A stretch of DNA of 64,000 nucleotides. Origin: Pantoea ananatis LMG 2665 (GTDB taxonomy: Bacteria > Pseudomonadota > Gammaproteobacteria > Enterobacterales > Enterobacteriaceae). The stretch's first letter is position 1. Each line of letters starts with the position of its first letter. The DNA lies in the NCBI RefSeq assembly GCF_000710035.2, contig NZ_JMJJ01000017.1:62001-126000 (forward strand). Direction: 5' to 3'. The position numbers were made by a program, and so were the translations under genes. This document shows positions 17,947 to 26,849 of this stretch, one piece after another. Under the pieces are notes generated by a model. The model saw nothing but the letters and a program-made list of their open reading frames with translations. It searched no databases and was not told the origin of the DNA.

Positions 17947-18218
17947 CACCTTGAGAAATTAACAAATTGACATGATATTTCTCACTTTTACCAGACTAAT
18001 CACATTAAATAAACAGATATGTTTGACAGTTGCGTGAAGGTATTAAAAAGACAGTTTGGCGTTCAAAAAAGGCTGAGGACGAAATTGACAGAATCGCTAC
18101 GATCGTGGAAAGTCACAGAGGTGAATCGCGTTATTTATTAGTCGTCTGGCCCGCTTTATTCGACAGAAAATTTCACTTAACCACAATTTTATTGAATTTC
18201 AGGGTGTTACCCGTAACC
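17947..18218. other. AT-rich intergenic region
   Basis: Divergent spacer between the arn promoter and the next plus-strand gene. A long frame reading into the VOC gene begins at 18030 but has no RBS and unlikely composition. I see no other gene. Confidence 0.4.
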
Positions 18219-18647
18219 ATGTGTCCCAATGAAACCTCAGCCACTCAATACTGGAACCCGATGGTGCCTGAACTTGCCGTGACGGATTTTGCGGCATCCT
18301 GGGCTTTTTATGTGGAGGCGATCGGTTTTAAGGTGAGAATCAGGCGCGAGAATCCTGACTTTGCCTATCTCTGTTATGGTCAAACACAGCTAATGATTGA
18401 ACAGGTGCACGATGGCGGTTGGCTCACCGCTGAAATGGCCTATCCTCTGGGACGAGGAATAAACTTACAGATTGACGTTCCGGACATCGAGACGCTCTAC
18501 AGTCGTCTGCTCAGATTGAGTACGCCCCTCTTTCGGCCGCTATGCGAAAATTGTTACGACACGGGGGAACGCGTCGAATGTCAAAAAGAGTTCCTGGTTC
18601 AGGACCCCGACGGCTATCTTCTCCGCTTTTGTCAGCCTGTCGGCTGA
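18219..18647 (+). CDS. VOC-fold protein, bleomycin-resistance/glyoxalase family
   Basis: 142-residue protein with the vicinal-oxygen-chelate plan: MVPELAVTDFAASWAFYVEAIGF at the N-terminus and QKEFLVQDPDGYLLRFCQ at the C-terminus. The latter is the usual closing beta-strand with its metal-ligand-like glutamate/aspartate region, and LMIEQV lies in the middle. Relatives bind bleomycin-type antibiotics or catalyse glyoxalase/dioxygenase chemistry; the substrate here is not predictable. The start at ATG 18219 is chosen by the family N-terminus. The RBS (AGGGTG) is modest and the upstream extension looks non-coding. Confidence 0.8.
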   Translation: MCPNETSATQYWNPMVPELAVTDFAASWAFYVEAIGFKVRIRRENPDFAYLCYGQTQLMIEQVHDGGWLTAEMAYPLGRGINLQIDVPDIETLYSRLLRLSTPLFRPLCENCYDTGERVECQKEFLVQDPDGYLLRFCQPVG

Positions 18648-18682
18648 TTTCATCAACCGACGGGCGCACCGATATTGAGCAT

Positions 18683-18991
18683 TTACAGCGGCACGATTTC
18701 GCTCACCTGATGCTGGAAAACATAGGGGTCAGAGACTAAGGCAAAGGCCTTATCATCCGGCCAGGTCACGGCGACGTGGTAATTTTCACCCGCAAACTTT
18801 TTCACTGCAGTTAAATCCTCCCAGTACGTCGCCAGAAAAAAATGCTGCCACTCTCCCTGCGCTTCCTGATGCACGAAAGCGGCTTTATTCCCTGGCGTCG
18901 CCAGGGCGTGCTCAACACCCGTCTTTTGTAGATGGCGGGCAAACCCTTCGGCATGTTCTCGCGGAACGCATCCGTGCCATGTCCTGACAAT
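18683..18991 (-). CDS. Antibiotic biosynthesis monooxygenase-like protein with missing ATG
   Basis: The frame reads IVRTWHGCVPREHAEGFARH from 18991 to a stop at 18683 (102 codons) and is intact. It resembles small ferredoxin-like ABM/DUF4286-type proteins, which usually begin MIVRTW. A strong AAGGAG lies just upstream, but the codon before Ile is AAG, not ATG, and an in-frame TAA sits directly before the Shine-Dalgarno. Translation would need an AUU start, or the gene has lost its ATG by one substitution. The first ordinary alternative (GTG) lies almost 40 codons in and would remove the first strand and helix. Its end is close to the VOC gene's end on the opposite strand. Confidence 0.6.
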   Translation of the reverse strand: MVRTWHGCVPREHAEGFARHLQKTGVEHALATPGNKAAFVHQEAQGEWQHFFLATYWEDLTAVKKFAGENYHVAVTWPDDKAFALVSDPYVFQHQVSEIVPL

Positions 18992-19169
18992 CTTTTTTTC
19001 TCCTTAAGACCAGTCTGCATTAGAGGGTAATACCTTGATTTTACACATCACTCTTGAAAATACGGAAAAATTTTGCCTCGCACTGGCACAAATCCTAATT
19101 TGTTCTACATTTACTGGCCCGACCAGGGATAACGACATTAATCACAGCAATAACTTAACGGTAACAAAC

Positions 19170-19454
19170 ATGGAATTGAGCAAATTTGAGGTCAGAACTG
19201 GCCTGTGGCCACACATGCATTTCACCGACATCGAATACGATCAGCGCGGCAGCAGCTACGAAATTTATGCCACTGATGTGACGCATCAGACCAAGAGTAA
19301 GCTGTTTATTTGCCGGACGGTTGATGAACAACAGGCGAGACTGCTGGCTGAGCAGTTCAGGATTTGGCTGCCTAAGATCAACAGCAAAAAGCGCAAAGCA
19401 GCCGCAAAGAAATCGCCAACAGGCTATGACCGGATTGCATGCCATAAAGGCTAA
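19170..19454 (+). CDS. Hypothetical protein, 94 aa, basic C-terminus
   Basis: Not recognised. From ATG 19170 the product reads MELSKFEVRTGLWPHMHFTD and ends in a lysine/arginine-rich tail (NSKKRKAAAKKSPTGYDR). An alternating hydrophobic pattern in the middle suggests beta structure. The frame extends upstream to 19035, but that part has poor coding character. The RBS is weak. No operon partner. Confidence 0.5.
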   Translation: MELSKFEVRTGLWPHMHFTDIEYDQRGSSYEIYATDVTHQTKSKLFICRTVDEQQARLLAEQFRIWLPKINSKKRKAAAKKSPTGYDRIACHKG

Positions 19455-19542
19455 GCGCTGACAGACCTGTTTTGGGGGTTGGCTTAACCCTCACAGGAAC
19501 TCAGCGCCCGTAGCCGCCAGACAATCCTGTTGGTCTGGCCTG

Positions 19543-20349
19543 TCAGAATGAGTAGGTGATTGCCGCCGTCACGGAGGCCCCCCCGCGGCGGAAGACAATT
19601 GGACTGTCCGCCGCGTTTTTATCCAGCCAGCTGTAATCGCCGATTAAACTGGTTCCCCATCCTGAAGCAAACTGATGGCTCCATGTCACACTGGCATCCG
19701 TCCCATAGAAGCCGCCATGGGCGGTGTAATCGGCGTACCCGCTTCGGACATGCTGCTCCCTGCTTACCCCGTAAAACGTGTTGATATAGCGCGCATCCCC
19801 AAACAGTCCTGCTATCTGCAATGCTACAGTGTCACTTTTCGTCTGCCATGGAATGAGGGTGACCGATGTCTGATACTGAACACCCTGGCTGTCGCTTAGC
19901 GGAAGCGTCGCTTTTCCTTCCACGATAAACCAGGGCGTTACCGACCAGCCGAGAGCCAGGGCGGTATTGACAACCGGATCGATATTCCCCATGCCTTTCA
20001 GGCTGTCGTCCCCTGCTCGCCACGACGAATCACGGTCTGAGCGACCCAGACTCAATCCCAGTGTATGCTCCAGGTAAAGGCCGTTTTCAGCCTGTAAGTC
20101 GTAACCTATCCCTTTCTGAGAATCAAAAAATATCGGCCCCTCGCGCCACTGAATAACCGGAACGGCTTGCCAGTGATGCTGTTTCGCCCCGCTGTAACGT
20201 GGTGCATTGTTTGCCGCCAAACCCACTGTCAGGCTGTTTTCTGGCGCAGAACTGTCATCTGCCCTGGCATTCAGAACACTTAGCGTCAGCATTAAACTGA
20301 CCATGTGAAGCGCATGTTTTCCGGTTATTATCACTTTGCTTGATCTCAT
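19543..20349 (-). CDS. MipA/OmpV family outer-membrane protein
   Basis: 268-residue beta-barrel protein with an N-terminal signal sequence (LHMVSLMLTLSVLNARA). It has the MipA/OmpV pattern: NSLTVGLAANNAPRYSGA near the mature start, a GIGYDL strand, and a C-terminal aromatic residue (ITYSF) typical of outer-membrane insertion. MipA scaffolds MltA and PBP1B in E. coli; other members are osmotic or antimicrobial-induced porin-like proteins. It is divergent from the two-component system, with about 105 bases between, suggesting shared control, as for yeaF/mipA-like genes next to sensor pairs. Confidence 0.87.
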   Translation of the reverse strand: MRSSKVIITGKHALHMVSLMLTLSVLNARADDSSAPENSLTVGLAANNAPRYSGAKQHHWQAVPVIQWREGPIFFDSQKGIGYDLQAENGLYLEHTLGLSLGRSDRDSSWRAGDDSLKGMGNIDPVVNTALALGWSVTPWFIVEGKATLPLSDSQGVQYQTSVTLIPWQTKSDTVALQIAGLFGDARYINTFYGVSREQHVRSGYADYTAHGGFYGTDASVTWSHQFASGWGTSLIGDYSWLDKNAADSPIVFRRGGASVTAAITYSF

Positions 20350-20454
20350 CAGGTGGTGTCATGAAGGCGACATTGTCGCGACCAGGCTGGAGTATAAAAA
20401 CAGCGTGTCAACAAAAGCCCAGGAAACGATGGAGAAACGGTCAAGGTGGCCCAA

Positions 20455-21147
20455 ATGAAAACAAAACGCGTATTGATTATTGAAGATGACGCTGATGCCG
20501 CCAGCGTACTGGAAGCCTATCTGAAACGTGATGGCTATGACGTGATGGTCGCCAGTAACGGCATGACGGGGCTGGAACAGGTCGGGCGTTGGCAACCTGA
20601 CCTGATATTGCTGGACGTCATGCTGCCGGTGATGAATGGCACCGAAGTGCTGGCCGCGATCAGACGCAGCGGTGACACGCCCGTTATTATGGTAACCGCG
20701 ATGGGAGACGCGCCAGACAGAATCGGCGCGTTGCGCTATGGCGCAGATGACTATGTCGTTAAACCCTACCATCCCGGCGAGGTGGTCGCGCGTGTTCAGG
20801 CCGTACTGCGCCGCGCGCGGCAAGCGAAAGTGGCGGATGATAAGCTCTGCTGGGCAGGGCTGGAGGTCGATCCTGACTCCCTGACCGCGGTGGTTAACAA
20901 TGCACAAGGCACTCACCGACTCGATCTGACGCCAACGGAATTTTCCATTCTGGTGACCTTAATGCGCGCACCCACTCGCCCGTTCAGCCGTCTGTTTTTG
21001 CTCGAGAACTGTCTGCCAGAGAGTGATGCGCTTGAACGCGTCGTTGATACGCACGTCTACAATCTCCGCCGCAAGCTTGAGGCCGCAGGGATGACAGAGA
21101 TTTTACCCGCAGTGCGCAGCGTGGGTTACAGGTTCAGACAACCATGA
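20455..21147 (+). CDS. OmpR-family response regulator of an RND efflux locus
   Basis: 230-residue regulator. The receiver domain has acidic pocket EDD (residues about 9-11), phosphoacceptor Asp in LILLDVMLPVMNG, Thr in VTAMGD and Lys in YVVKPYHPGEV. It is followed by a winged-helix DNA-binding domain (LTPTEFSILVTLM, VVDTHVYNLRRKLE, VRSVGYRFRQP). The start is taken at ATG 20455 with AAGG eight bases upstream; GTG 20446 is possible. It overlaps the sensor gene by ATGA. The layout regulator, kinase, adaptor, pump resembles AdeRS-AdeABC-type loci. Confidence 0.9.
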   Translation: MKTKRVLIIEDDADAASVLEAYLKRDGYDVMVASNGMTGLEQVGRWQPDLILLDVMLPVMNGTEVLAAIRRSGDTPVIMVTAMGDAPDRIGALRYGADDYVVKPYHPGEVVARVQAVLRRARQAKVADDKLCWAGLEVDPDSLTAVVNNAQGTHRLDLTPTEFSILVTLMRAPTRPFSRLFLLENCLPESDALERVVDTHVYNLRRKLEAAGMTEILPAVRSVGYRFRQP

Positions 21148-22331
21148 AGCCAGACAGCAACGATTCAATGTGGCGCTGGATCTGTATCCGCATACTGATT
21201 CTCGGCTTAGGCGGCGTGATTCTTATCGCCTTTTGCATGTGGCTGAGATTTGCCCTGCAAATACTCTGGGTTTACTACCGTATGCCCGCCGCACTCTGGG
21301 CAGAGTTTTCCCAACTGCGCCTGCATCCGGAGCAGGATCCGGCTCGCTTTCATCAGATCGTCGATCAATGGTGGGGCGTTGGCTTTTCCGACCCTTCTAT
21401 TGCGTCTTCGGACTGGATTACCGTAGCCGTGCTGGTCGCTTTCATTATTCCCTTTTTTGTGGTGATGGGATTGCGCTTTGCCTTGCCGCTGGCAAAACAA
21501 TTCAGCCAGTTGGCGCACGCGGCGCGTGATGTCGCACGGGGAAAATTCAGCACCTCGGTCGGTCAGGTAAAAGGCGCGCCGCAGGAGTTAGTGCGGTTCA
21601 CCGATGACTTTAACCTGATGACCCAGCAGCTGGCGCGCTATGAGCGTGAACTTAAAGCCTCACATGTTGCGATTGCCCATGAACTCCGCTCGCCCTTAAC
21701 CGCGGCCATGGGGCGACTACAGGGCATTGTGGACGGCGTGTTTGAACCCGAACCTCGGCAGTTTTCCATGATTATGAAGCAGCTGACGCAACTGAGCCGG
21801 CTGACAGACGAGCTCCATCTGCTGTCGCTAGCCGATGCCGGTCAGCTGAGCCTGAATCTGTCCCGGTTTAATCTTGCTGACCTAATGCGGGAAAGGGCTT
21901 CCTGGCTGGCGCTACAGGCGGAGGCTGAGCAGGTGGAAATAGATGTTCAGTCACCAACATCGCTGCCTTATACGGGCGATGCTTTCCGCTTCGGTCAGGT
22001 GATCACGATTTTAATGGAGAATGCATTGCGCTATGCGGCCGAAGGCAAGCGAATTTCCATTGATGCGCACGCCTCAGACTCCGCCATCACCCTGCAGTTT
22101 CGTGATTATGGTCCGGGTGTCGATCCTCAGTTCTTAAGCGTTATCTTTGACCGTTTCACCCGGGCAGACTCCTCCCGGGCCCGTCATTCTGGCGGGAGCG
22201 GTTTGGGATTGTCTATTGCGAAAGCCATCGTTGAGGCTCACGGCGGTGCTATCCGTGCCAGCCTGCCGCCTGAAGGAGGATTACACATCATGATTACGCT
22301 GCCCATAATAGAAAGCCTGCCAGCAGAGTAG
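21144..22331 (+). CDS. Two-component sensor histidine kinase
   Basis: 395-residue membrane kinase. It has two membrane helices (about residues 12-40 and 91-110) around a short periplasmic segment, a HAMP linker (PLAKQFSQLAHAARDVARG), a HisKA domain with phospho-His in VAIAHELRSPLTAAMGRL, and a HATPase domain with N box (ENALRYA), G1 (DYGPGVDP), F (FDRFTRAD) and G2 (GGSGLGLSIAKAIVEAHGG). It is BaeS/AdeS-like. Coupled to the response regulator, it probably senses envelope or drug stress and controls the downstream pump. Confidence 0.9.
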   Translation: MKPDSNDSMWRWICIRILILGLGGVILIAFCMWLRFALQILWVYYRMPAALWAEFSQLRLHPEQDPARFHQIVDQWWGVGFSDPSIASSDWITVAVLVAFIIPFFVVMGLRFALPLAKQFSQLAHAARDVARGKFSTSVGQVKGAPQELVRFTDDFNLMTQQLARYERELKASHVAIAHELRSPLTAAMGRLQGIVDGVFEPEPRQFSMIMKQLTQLSRLTDELHLLSLADAGQLSLNLSRFNLADLMRERASWLALQAEAEQVEIDVQSPTSLPYTGDAFRFGQVITILMENALRYAAEGKRISIDAHASDSAITLQFRDYGPGVDPQFLSVIFDRFTRADSSRARHSGGSGLGLSIAKAIVEAHGGAIRASLPPEGGLHIMITLPIIESLPAE

Positions 22332-22430
22332 GACCGGCAAAAGTGAAGCCTGCGCGCCCTGCGCCAGGCATTTTTGCTGACCTTGACCATTTCTTGATGA
22401 TTCATAAAAGGATTCTGGACATAAGCCACG

Positions 22431-22453
22431 TTAAATGAGGCTGTCTCATTTAA
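22431..22453 (+). promoter_or_regulatory. Perfect 9-bp inverted repeat at adaptor-gene RBS
   Basis: TTAAATGAG, loop GCTGT, CTCATTTAA. The right arm runs into AAGGA, the Shine-Dalgarno of the adaptor gene that starts at 22465. It could be an operator for the adjacent regulator, or an RNA hairpin that occludes the RBS. Confidence 0.6.
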
Positions 22454-22464
22454 GGAATCCGGCT

Positions 22465-23595
22465 ATGACAGATTTTATTCCTTGTTTTGCTCGCCAGGCG
22501 CTGCGCCACCTCACCCTCTTCAACGCTGCTGTACCGCCACTGTTCGTGGTGGGCATCTTGATACTTGCAGGGTGTAGAGATGAAAAGCCTGCCCAGCGGG
22601 ACACGCTACGTCCCGTCCGTACCCTGACGGTACCGCCCTTTTCCAGTGGCGGTCTTATGACGCAAACGGGTGAGCTCCGGGCGCACGAAGAAATAGCATT
22701 AGCGTTCAGACTGGAGGGTCGGGTAACCGCCCGAACGACTGATATGGGTCAGCACGTTACCGCAGGTCAGGTGCTTGCGACATTAGAGAGTAACGCTGCC
22801 CAAAATCAGCTCAGCAGCGCGACGGCCGATCTCAACAGTGCACGGGCATCGGAGCGCGTTGCCGCTCTCACGCTTCACCGTATGAAGCTGCTCATGCCGG
22901 GCGGTGCCATCTCCCGCGCGCAGTTAGATAGCGCGCAAGGTGACTGGCAGGTCGCCGTTTCCCGCCGTCAAAGCAGTGAGGCTGCGCTTAAAAATGCGCG
23001 CGATAATATGGCCTGGACACAGCTCACCGCACCGCGTGACGGCGTGATCACCTCGATAAACGTTCAGCCCGGGCAGGTGGTGAGTGCGGCGCAGACGGTC
23101 ATGACGCTGGCAGCCGACGGCAAGCGCGATGCCGTGTTTGACCTCGCCGAACCTACACTCACAGAAAAGGCGACAACCACGCCGATCCGGATCGCGCTGT
23201 TATCCAATCCTGCGCTGAAGGCGGACGGGCAGTTTCGTGATATCAGCCCGCAGGCCGATTCACAAACCCGCACCTGGCGGCTTCGCGTGACGCTGACCAA
23301 TCCGCCAGCCGATATGGCACTGGGTTCAACGGTACTGGGCACTTTTCCCGGAAAAGTGGACCAGGTCATTGCGCTGCCAGCCAGTGCACTCACGCGAGCC
23401 GGGGAGCGGCCTGCCGTCTTCGTCGTTAACAGCAAAACCCAGCAGATTCAGGTCAGGCCCATCCAACTGACGCGGTTTGATGCACAGCAGATCTATCTCA
23501 GCGCTGGCGTGCAGCCGGGCGAGCGCGTGGTCACCGCAGGCGTAAAAACATTGCTGCCAGGCGAGCGCGTCAGGCTTGAGGAGAACGACAAATGA
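22465..23595 (+). CDS. RND efflux periplasmic adaptor (membrane-fusion) lipoprotein
   Basis: 376-residue HlyD/AcrA-family adaptor. A long signal segment ends at lipobox LILAGC, giving an acylated Cys. Then follow beta-barrel and lipoyl halves (ALAFRLEGRVTARTTDMGQH and TAPRDGVITSINVQPGQVV) separated by a helical hairpin (SATADLNSARASERVAAL). The start is ATG 22465 with AAGGA eight bases upstream; an ATG at 22435 lies inside the palindrome. The stop overlaps the pump start (ATGA). It bridges the pump to an outer-membrane channel, which is not encoded here (probably TolC). Confidence 0.9.
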   Translation: MTDFIPCFARQALRHLTLFNAAVPPLFVVGILILAGCRDEKPAQRDTLRPVRTLTVPPFSSGGLMTQTGELRAHEEIALAFRLEGRVTARTTDMGQHVTAGQVLATLESNAAQNQLSSATADLNSARASERVAALTLHRMKLLMPGGAISRAQLDSAQGDWQVAVSRRQSSEAALKNARDNMAWTQLTAPRDGVITSINVQPGQVVSAAQTVMTLAADGKRDAVFDLAEPTLTEKATTTPIRIALLSNPALKADGQFRDISPQADSQTRTWRLRVTLTNPPADMALGSTVLGTFPGKVDQVIALPASALTRAGERPAVFVVNSKTQQIQVRPIQLTRFDAQQIYLSAGVQPGERVVTAGVKTLLPGERVRLEENDK

Positions 23596-26500
23596 AACCG
23601 GACAGCACTCTGCACGGCGTTAACCTGTCCGCCTGGGCGCTAGCGCACCAGCAGCTGGTGATCTTCTTTATGCTGTTAGTGATGACGACGGGTGTTCTCA
23701 GCTACATCGATCTGCCGCGTAATGAAGATCCCGCCTTTACGATTAAAACGGCGGTGGTGTCGGCACAGTGGCCTGGCGCCACGGTCGAAGACACCATGCA
23801 GTTGGTCACCGATACGTTGGAAAAAAAGCTTCAGGAAACGCCTTCGCTGGATTTTATTGAAAGTGAAACGCGGGCTGGCAAGACGGTGATATTTGTTAAT
23901 CTGCGCGATGATACGCCCCCGGCACAGGTTCCAACCATCTGGTACCAGATCCGGAAAAAAATGCAGGATATCGCCCCAAGCCTGCCGCAAGGCGTTCAGG
24001 GCCCAGGCGTCAATGATGAGTTTGGTGATACGTTTGGCACCATTTATGGTTTTACCGCCGATGGCTTCAGCCCACGTGAACTGCGCGATAAGGTCGATAA
24101 TATTCGTCGTGACCTGATGGATGTGCCTGACACGGGCAAAATTACCCTGTTGGGTGAACAGGAGGAGCAGATTGTTATCGCCTTCTCACCCAGGAAGCTG
24201 GATGGTATGGGCCTTACGCTTCAGCAAGTCAGCGATGCATTAACGGCGCAGAATGCCGTGGCGCCCGCGGGGGAAATACGCACCAATAAAGAGAATATTG
24301 CGCTTCGTGTCAGCGGTGCGCTGACGACGGTGGCAAACCTGGAGGCGGTTACACTGCGCATTGGTCAGCGCTTTATCCCGCTGTCGGATATTGCGACGAT
24401 CTCGCTTCAGCCCTCACAGCCACCCTCTTCCACCTTTCGTGTCAATGGTGAGCCCGCCATTGGGCTGGCGGTTTCCATGGCCCCTTCTGGCAACATGCTC
24501 AGATTTGGCCAGGCACTCAATCAGCGGATGGCAATTATCGCCAGCCAGTTACCGCATGGTATCAATATGATAAAAGTCGCCGATCAATCCACCGTCGTCA
24601 AAACGGCGGTTAGCGGATTTGTTCAGGTGCTGGCGGAAGCCGTCATCATTGTCCTGGCGATATCCTTTTTTTCACTGGGTTTTCGGGCGGGGCTGGTGGT
24701 CGCGGCGGCGATCCCGTTGGTGCTGGCCATGACGTTTGTCGGAATGACGTTTGCAGGGATAGGTTTGCAACGTATTTCACTGGGTGCCTTAATTATTGCA
24801 CTCGGGCTGCTGGTTGATGATGCGATGATCACGGTGGAAACCATGGTGTCACGCATTGAAGCAGGCGACAGCAAATGGCAGGCGGCAACATTTGCGTTTA
24901 AAACCACGGCCTTCCCTATGCTGACGGGCACGCTGGTGATGATAGCCGGTTTTATCCCAGTGGGCTTTGCCGCCTCCAGCGCGGGCGAATATTGTTACTC
25001 GCTTTTTGCGGTTGTCTTGATTTCTCTGCTCTGCTCCTGGGTGGTGGCTATTCTGTTTTCACCCGTGACAGGCACCTGGCTGCTGACAGATAGCGCCCAC
25101 GCAACGCACAAACAGCCGGGGCTGATGGGCCGATTTTATCGCCGCCTGCTCGATCAAACGCTTAGGTATCGCTGGACGACGGTCACTCTCGCCCTCCTGC
25201 TGCTGGGCATGGGGATCTTCGGCACAACGCTGATGCAGGGGGAATTTTTCCCCGCTTCAGACCGCCCTGAGCTGTTAGTGAACCTGACATTGCCCGCGAA
25301 TGCCTCTCAAACCGAAACCACCCGGCGAACCGGACAACTGGAAAACCTGATACGCAGCGATAACGACATCGATCATTTCTCCAGTTATGTCGGCTCTGGC
25401 GCGGTACGTTTCTATTTGCCGATGGAGGTCTTGCTGGACAATGAAAATACTGCCCAGCTGGTGGTGGTTGCGAAGAGCCTTGACGCTCGTGACAGAGTGC
25501 GCAACAAGCTGGATCACATCCTGGCACGTGACTTTAGTGATATCACCTCGCGCGTTTCGCCCCTTGAACTGGGGCCACCGATTGGCTGGCCGCTAAAGTA
25601 CCGCGTTACAGGCCCCGACTACAGGCAGGTTCGTGAAATTGCGGAAAAACTGGCCTTACAGCTGTCACGATCGCCAAATACGCGTGAGGTAAATATGACA
25701 GCAGGTGAACCCGAGCGGGTTATCAGACTTGATGTCAATCAGACGGCAGCGCGTGCGGTTGGTGTCTCTTCTGAAAGCATCGCCTCCATGCTGAATACTG
25801 TGACGTCAGGCAGTACAGTAACCACGATCCGTGACCGTAACCGACTGATTGATGTGGTGCTCAGGGGAAACGATGAGGAACGGCAAAATACCGATATCCT
25901 CAACGGTCTGATGCTGGATACCGCCTCTGGACAGAAAATCCCACTGGGTCAGGTTGCGACATTGAAATGGCAGCTTGAGGATCCGGTTATCTGGCGACGT
26001 CAGCGCCAGCCTTACATTACGGTGCAAACCGATATTGCCCCTACGGCGCGTGCTGAAAACGTTTCAGATCAGCTGAAGCCCGAACTGGATACATTCCGCG
26101 CGTCCTTGCCTGCCGGCTATCATATTGAAGAAGGCGGTACCGTCGCCGAATCGGATAAAGGTAACCGATCGGTGTTTGCGGTGTTGCCGGTCACGCTGAG
26201 TGTGATGCTTATCCTGTTGATGCTGCAGTTGAAACGCTTCTCAAGAATGTTGCTGGCGCTGCTGATGGCCCCTTTCGGCTTACCCGGCATCGTTATCGCC
26301 ATGTTGCCGAGTGGAACGCCAATGGGATTTGTTGCGCTGTTAGGGATTATCGCGCTGGCAGGCATGATCATCCGTAACGCGGTGATCATGATCAGTGAGG
26401 TGGACAGTAATACTCAGGCAGGCATGATGCACAACGAGGCGATTTATCACGCGGCTATTCATCGCGCCCGACCAATATTACTGACGGCTTGTGCGGCGAT

Positions 26501-26669
26501 ATTCGGCATGTTGCCCATCTCCCGGCAGGTGTTCTGGGGGCCAATGGCGTACGCCATTATCGGCGGTCTGGTCACCGGAACGCTGGTCACGTTAACGCTG
26601 TTACCGGCCTCGCTCAGCCTGGTCATGCAAAGAGAAGGACGCCGTCAGAATCAGGTGCAAGATCAGTGA
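23592..26669 (+). CDS. RND efflux transporter permease (AcrB superfamily)
   Basis: 1025-residue inner-membrane pump of the hydrophobe/amphiphile efflux (HAE-1) type. The N-terminal helix is followed by a large periplasmic porter domain starting LPRNEDPAFTIKTAVVSAQW. The proton-relay Asp pair lies in TM4 (ALGLLVDDAMITVE), and a second TM block ends the protein (ALAGMIIRNAVIMI). NEDP-type N-termini are typical of less studied RND pumps distinct from AcrB/AcrD/MdtF. Substrates cannot be predicted. It is the last gene of the operon and is followed by two hairpins. Confidence 0.92.
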   Translation: MKPDSTLHGVNLSAWALAHQQLVIFFMLLVMTTGVLSYIDLPRNEDPAFTIKTAVVSAQWPGATVEDTMQLVTDTLEKKLQETPSLDFIESETRAGKTVIFVNLRDDTPPAQVPTIWYQIRKKMQDIAPSLPQGVQGPGVNDEFGDTFGTIYGFTADGFSPRELRDKVDNIRRDLMDVPDTGKITLLGEQEEQIVIAFSPRKLDGMGLTLQQVSDALTAQNAVAPAGEIRTNKENIALRVSGALTTVANLEAVTLRIGQRFIPLSDIATISLQPSQPPSSTFRVNGEPAIGLAVSMAPSGNMLRFGQALNQRMAIIASQLPHGINMIKVADQSTVVKTAVSGFVQVLAEAVIIVLAISFFSLGFRAGLVVAAAIPLVLAMTFVGMTFAGIGLQRISLGALIIALGLLVDDAMITVETMVSRIEAGDSKWQAATFAFKTTAFPMLTGTLVMIAGFIPVGFAASSAGEYCYSLFAVVLISLLCSWVVAILFSPVTGTWLLTDSAHATHKQPGLMGRFYRRLLDQTLRYRWTTVTLALLLLGMGIFGTTLMQGEFFPASDRPELLVNLTLPANASQTETTRRTGQLENLIRSDNDIDHFSSYVGSGAVRFYLPMEVLLDNENTAQLVVVAKSLDARDRVRNKLDHILARDFSDITSRVSPLELGPPIGWPLKYRVTGPDYRQVREIAEKLALQLSRSPNTREVNMTAGEPERVIRLDVNQTAARAVGVSSESIASMLNTVTSGSTVTTIRDRNRLIDVVLRGNDEERQNTDILNGLMLDTASGQKIPLGQVATLKWQLEDPVIWRRQRQPYITVQTDIAPTARAENVSDQLKPELDTFRASLPAGYHIEEGGTVAESDKGNRSVFAVLPVTLSVMLILLMLQLKRFSRMLLALLMAPFGLPGIVIAMLPSGTPMGFVALLGIIALAGMIIRNAVIMISEVDSNTQAGMMHNEAIYHAAIHRARPILLTACAAIFGMLPISRQVFWGPMAYAIIGGLVTGTLVTLTLLPASLSLVMQREGRRQNQVQDQ

Positions 26670-26682
26670 GTGATAACCGGCA

Positions 26683-26715
26683 GTAACAGGGGGCCTGATC
26701 AGGCCTGCCTGTTAC
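26683..26715 (+). terminator. Long imperfect hairpin after RND operon
   Basis: GTAACAGG (26683-26690) pairs with CCTGTTAC (26708-26715) around the perfect palindrome GGCCTGATCAGGCC. There is no clear T-run. It is probably a mRNA-end stabiliser or part of the termination region. Confidence 0.5.
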
Positions 26716-26777
26716 CCAGGACAACAAGCGACACGCTCACCCGCTTTACTGGCAGAAAAGACGTGCATCGGGCAATA

Positions 26778-26806
26778 AAAAAGCGCTGTCGTACACAGCG
26801 CTTTTT
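26778..26806. terminator. Bidirectional rho-independent terminator
   Basis: AAAAAGCGCTGT, loop CGTAC, ACAGCGCTTTTT: a 12-bp stem with A/T flanks on both sides. It lies between the convergent RND operon and the chemoreceptor gene. Confidence 0.88.
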
Positions 26807-26849
26807 GTCGCCAGCAGGCACCGGCGGGCTTAGATCCCTAAAGAAGGCA

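Noticed and set aside
18030..18218. N-terminal extension of the VOC protein
   Set aside because: Sequence is basic and AT-rich, without family similarity; the VOC signature begins right after ATG 18219.
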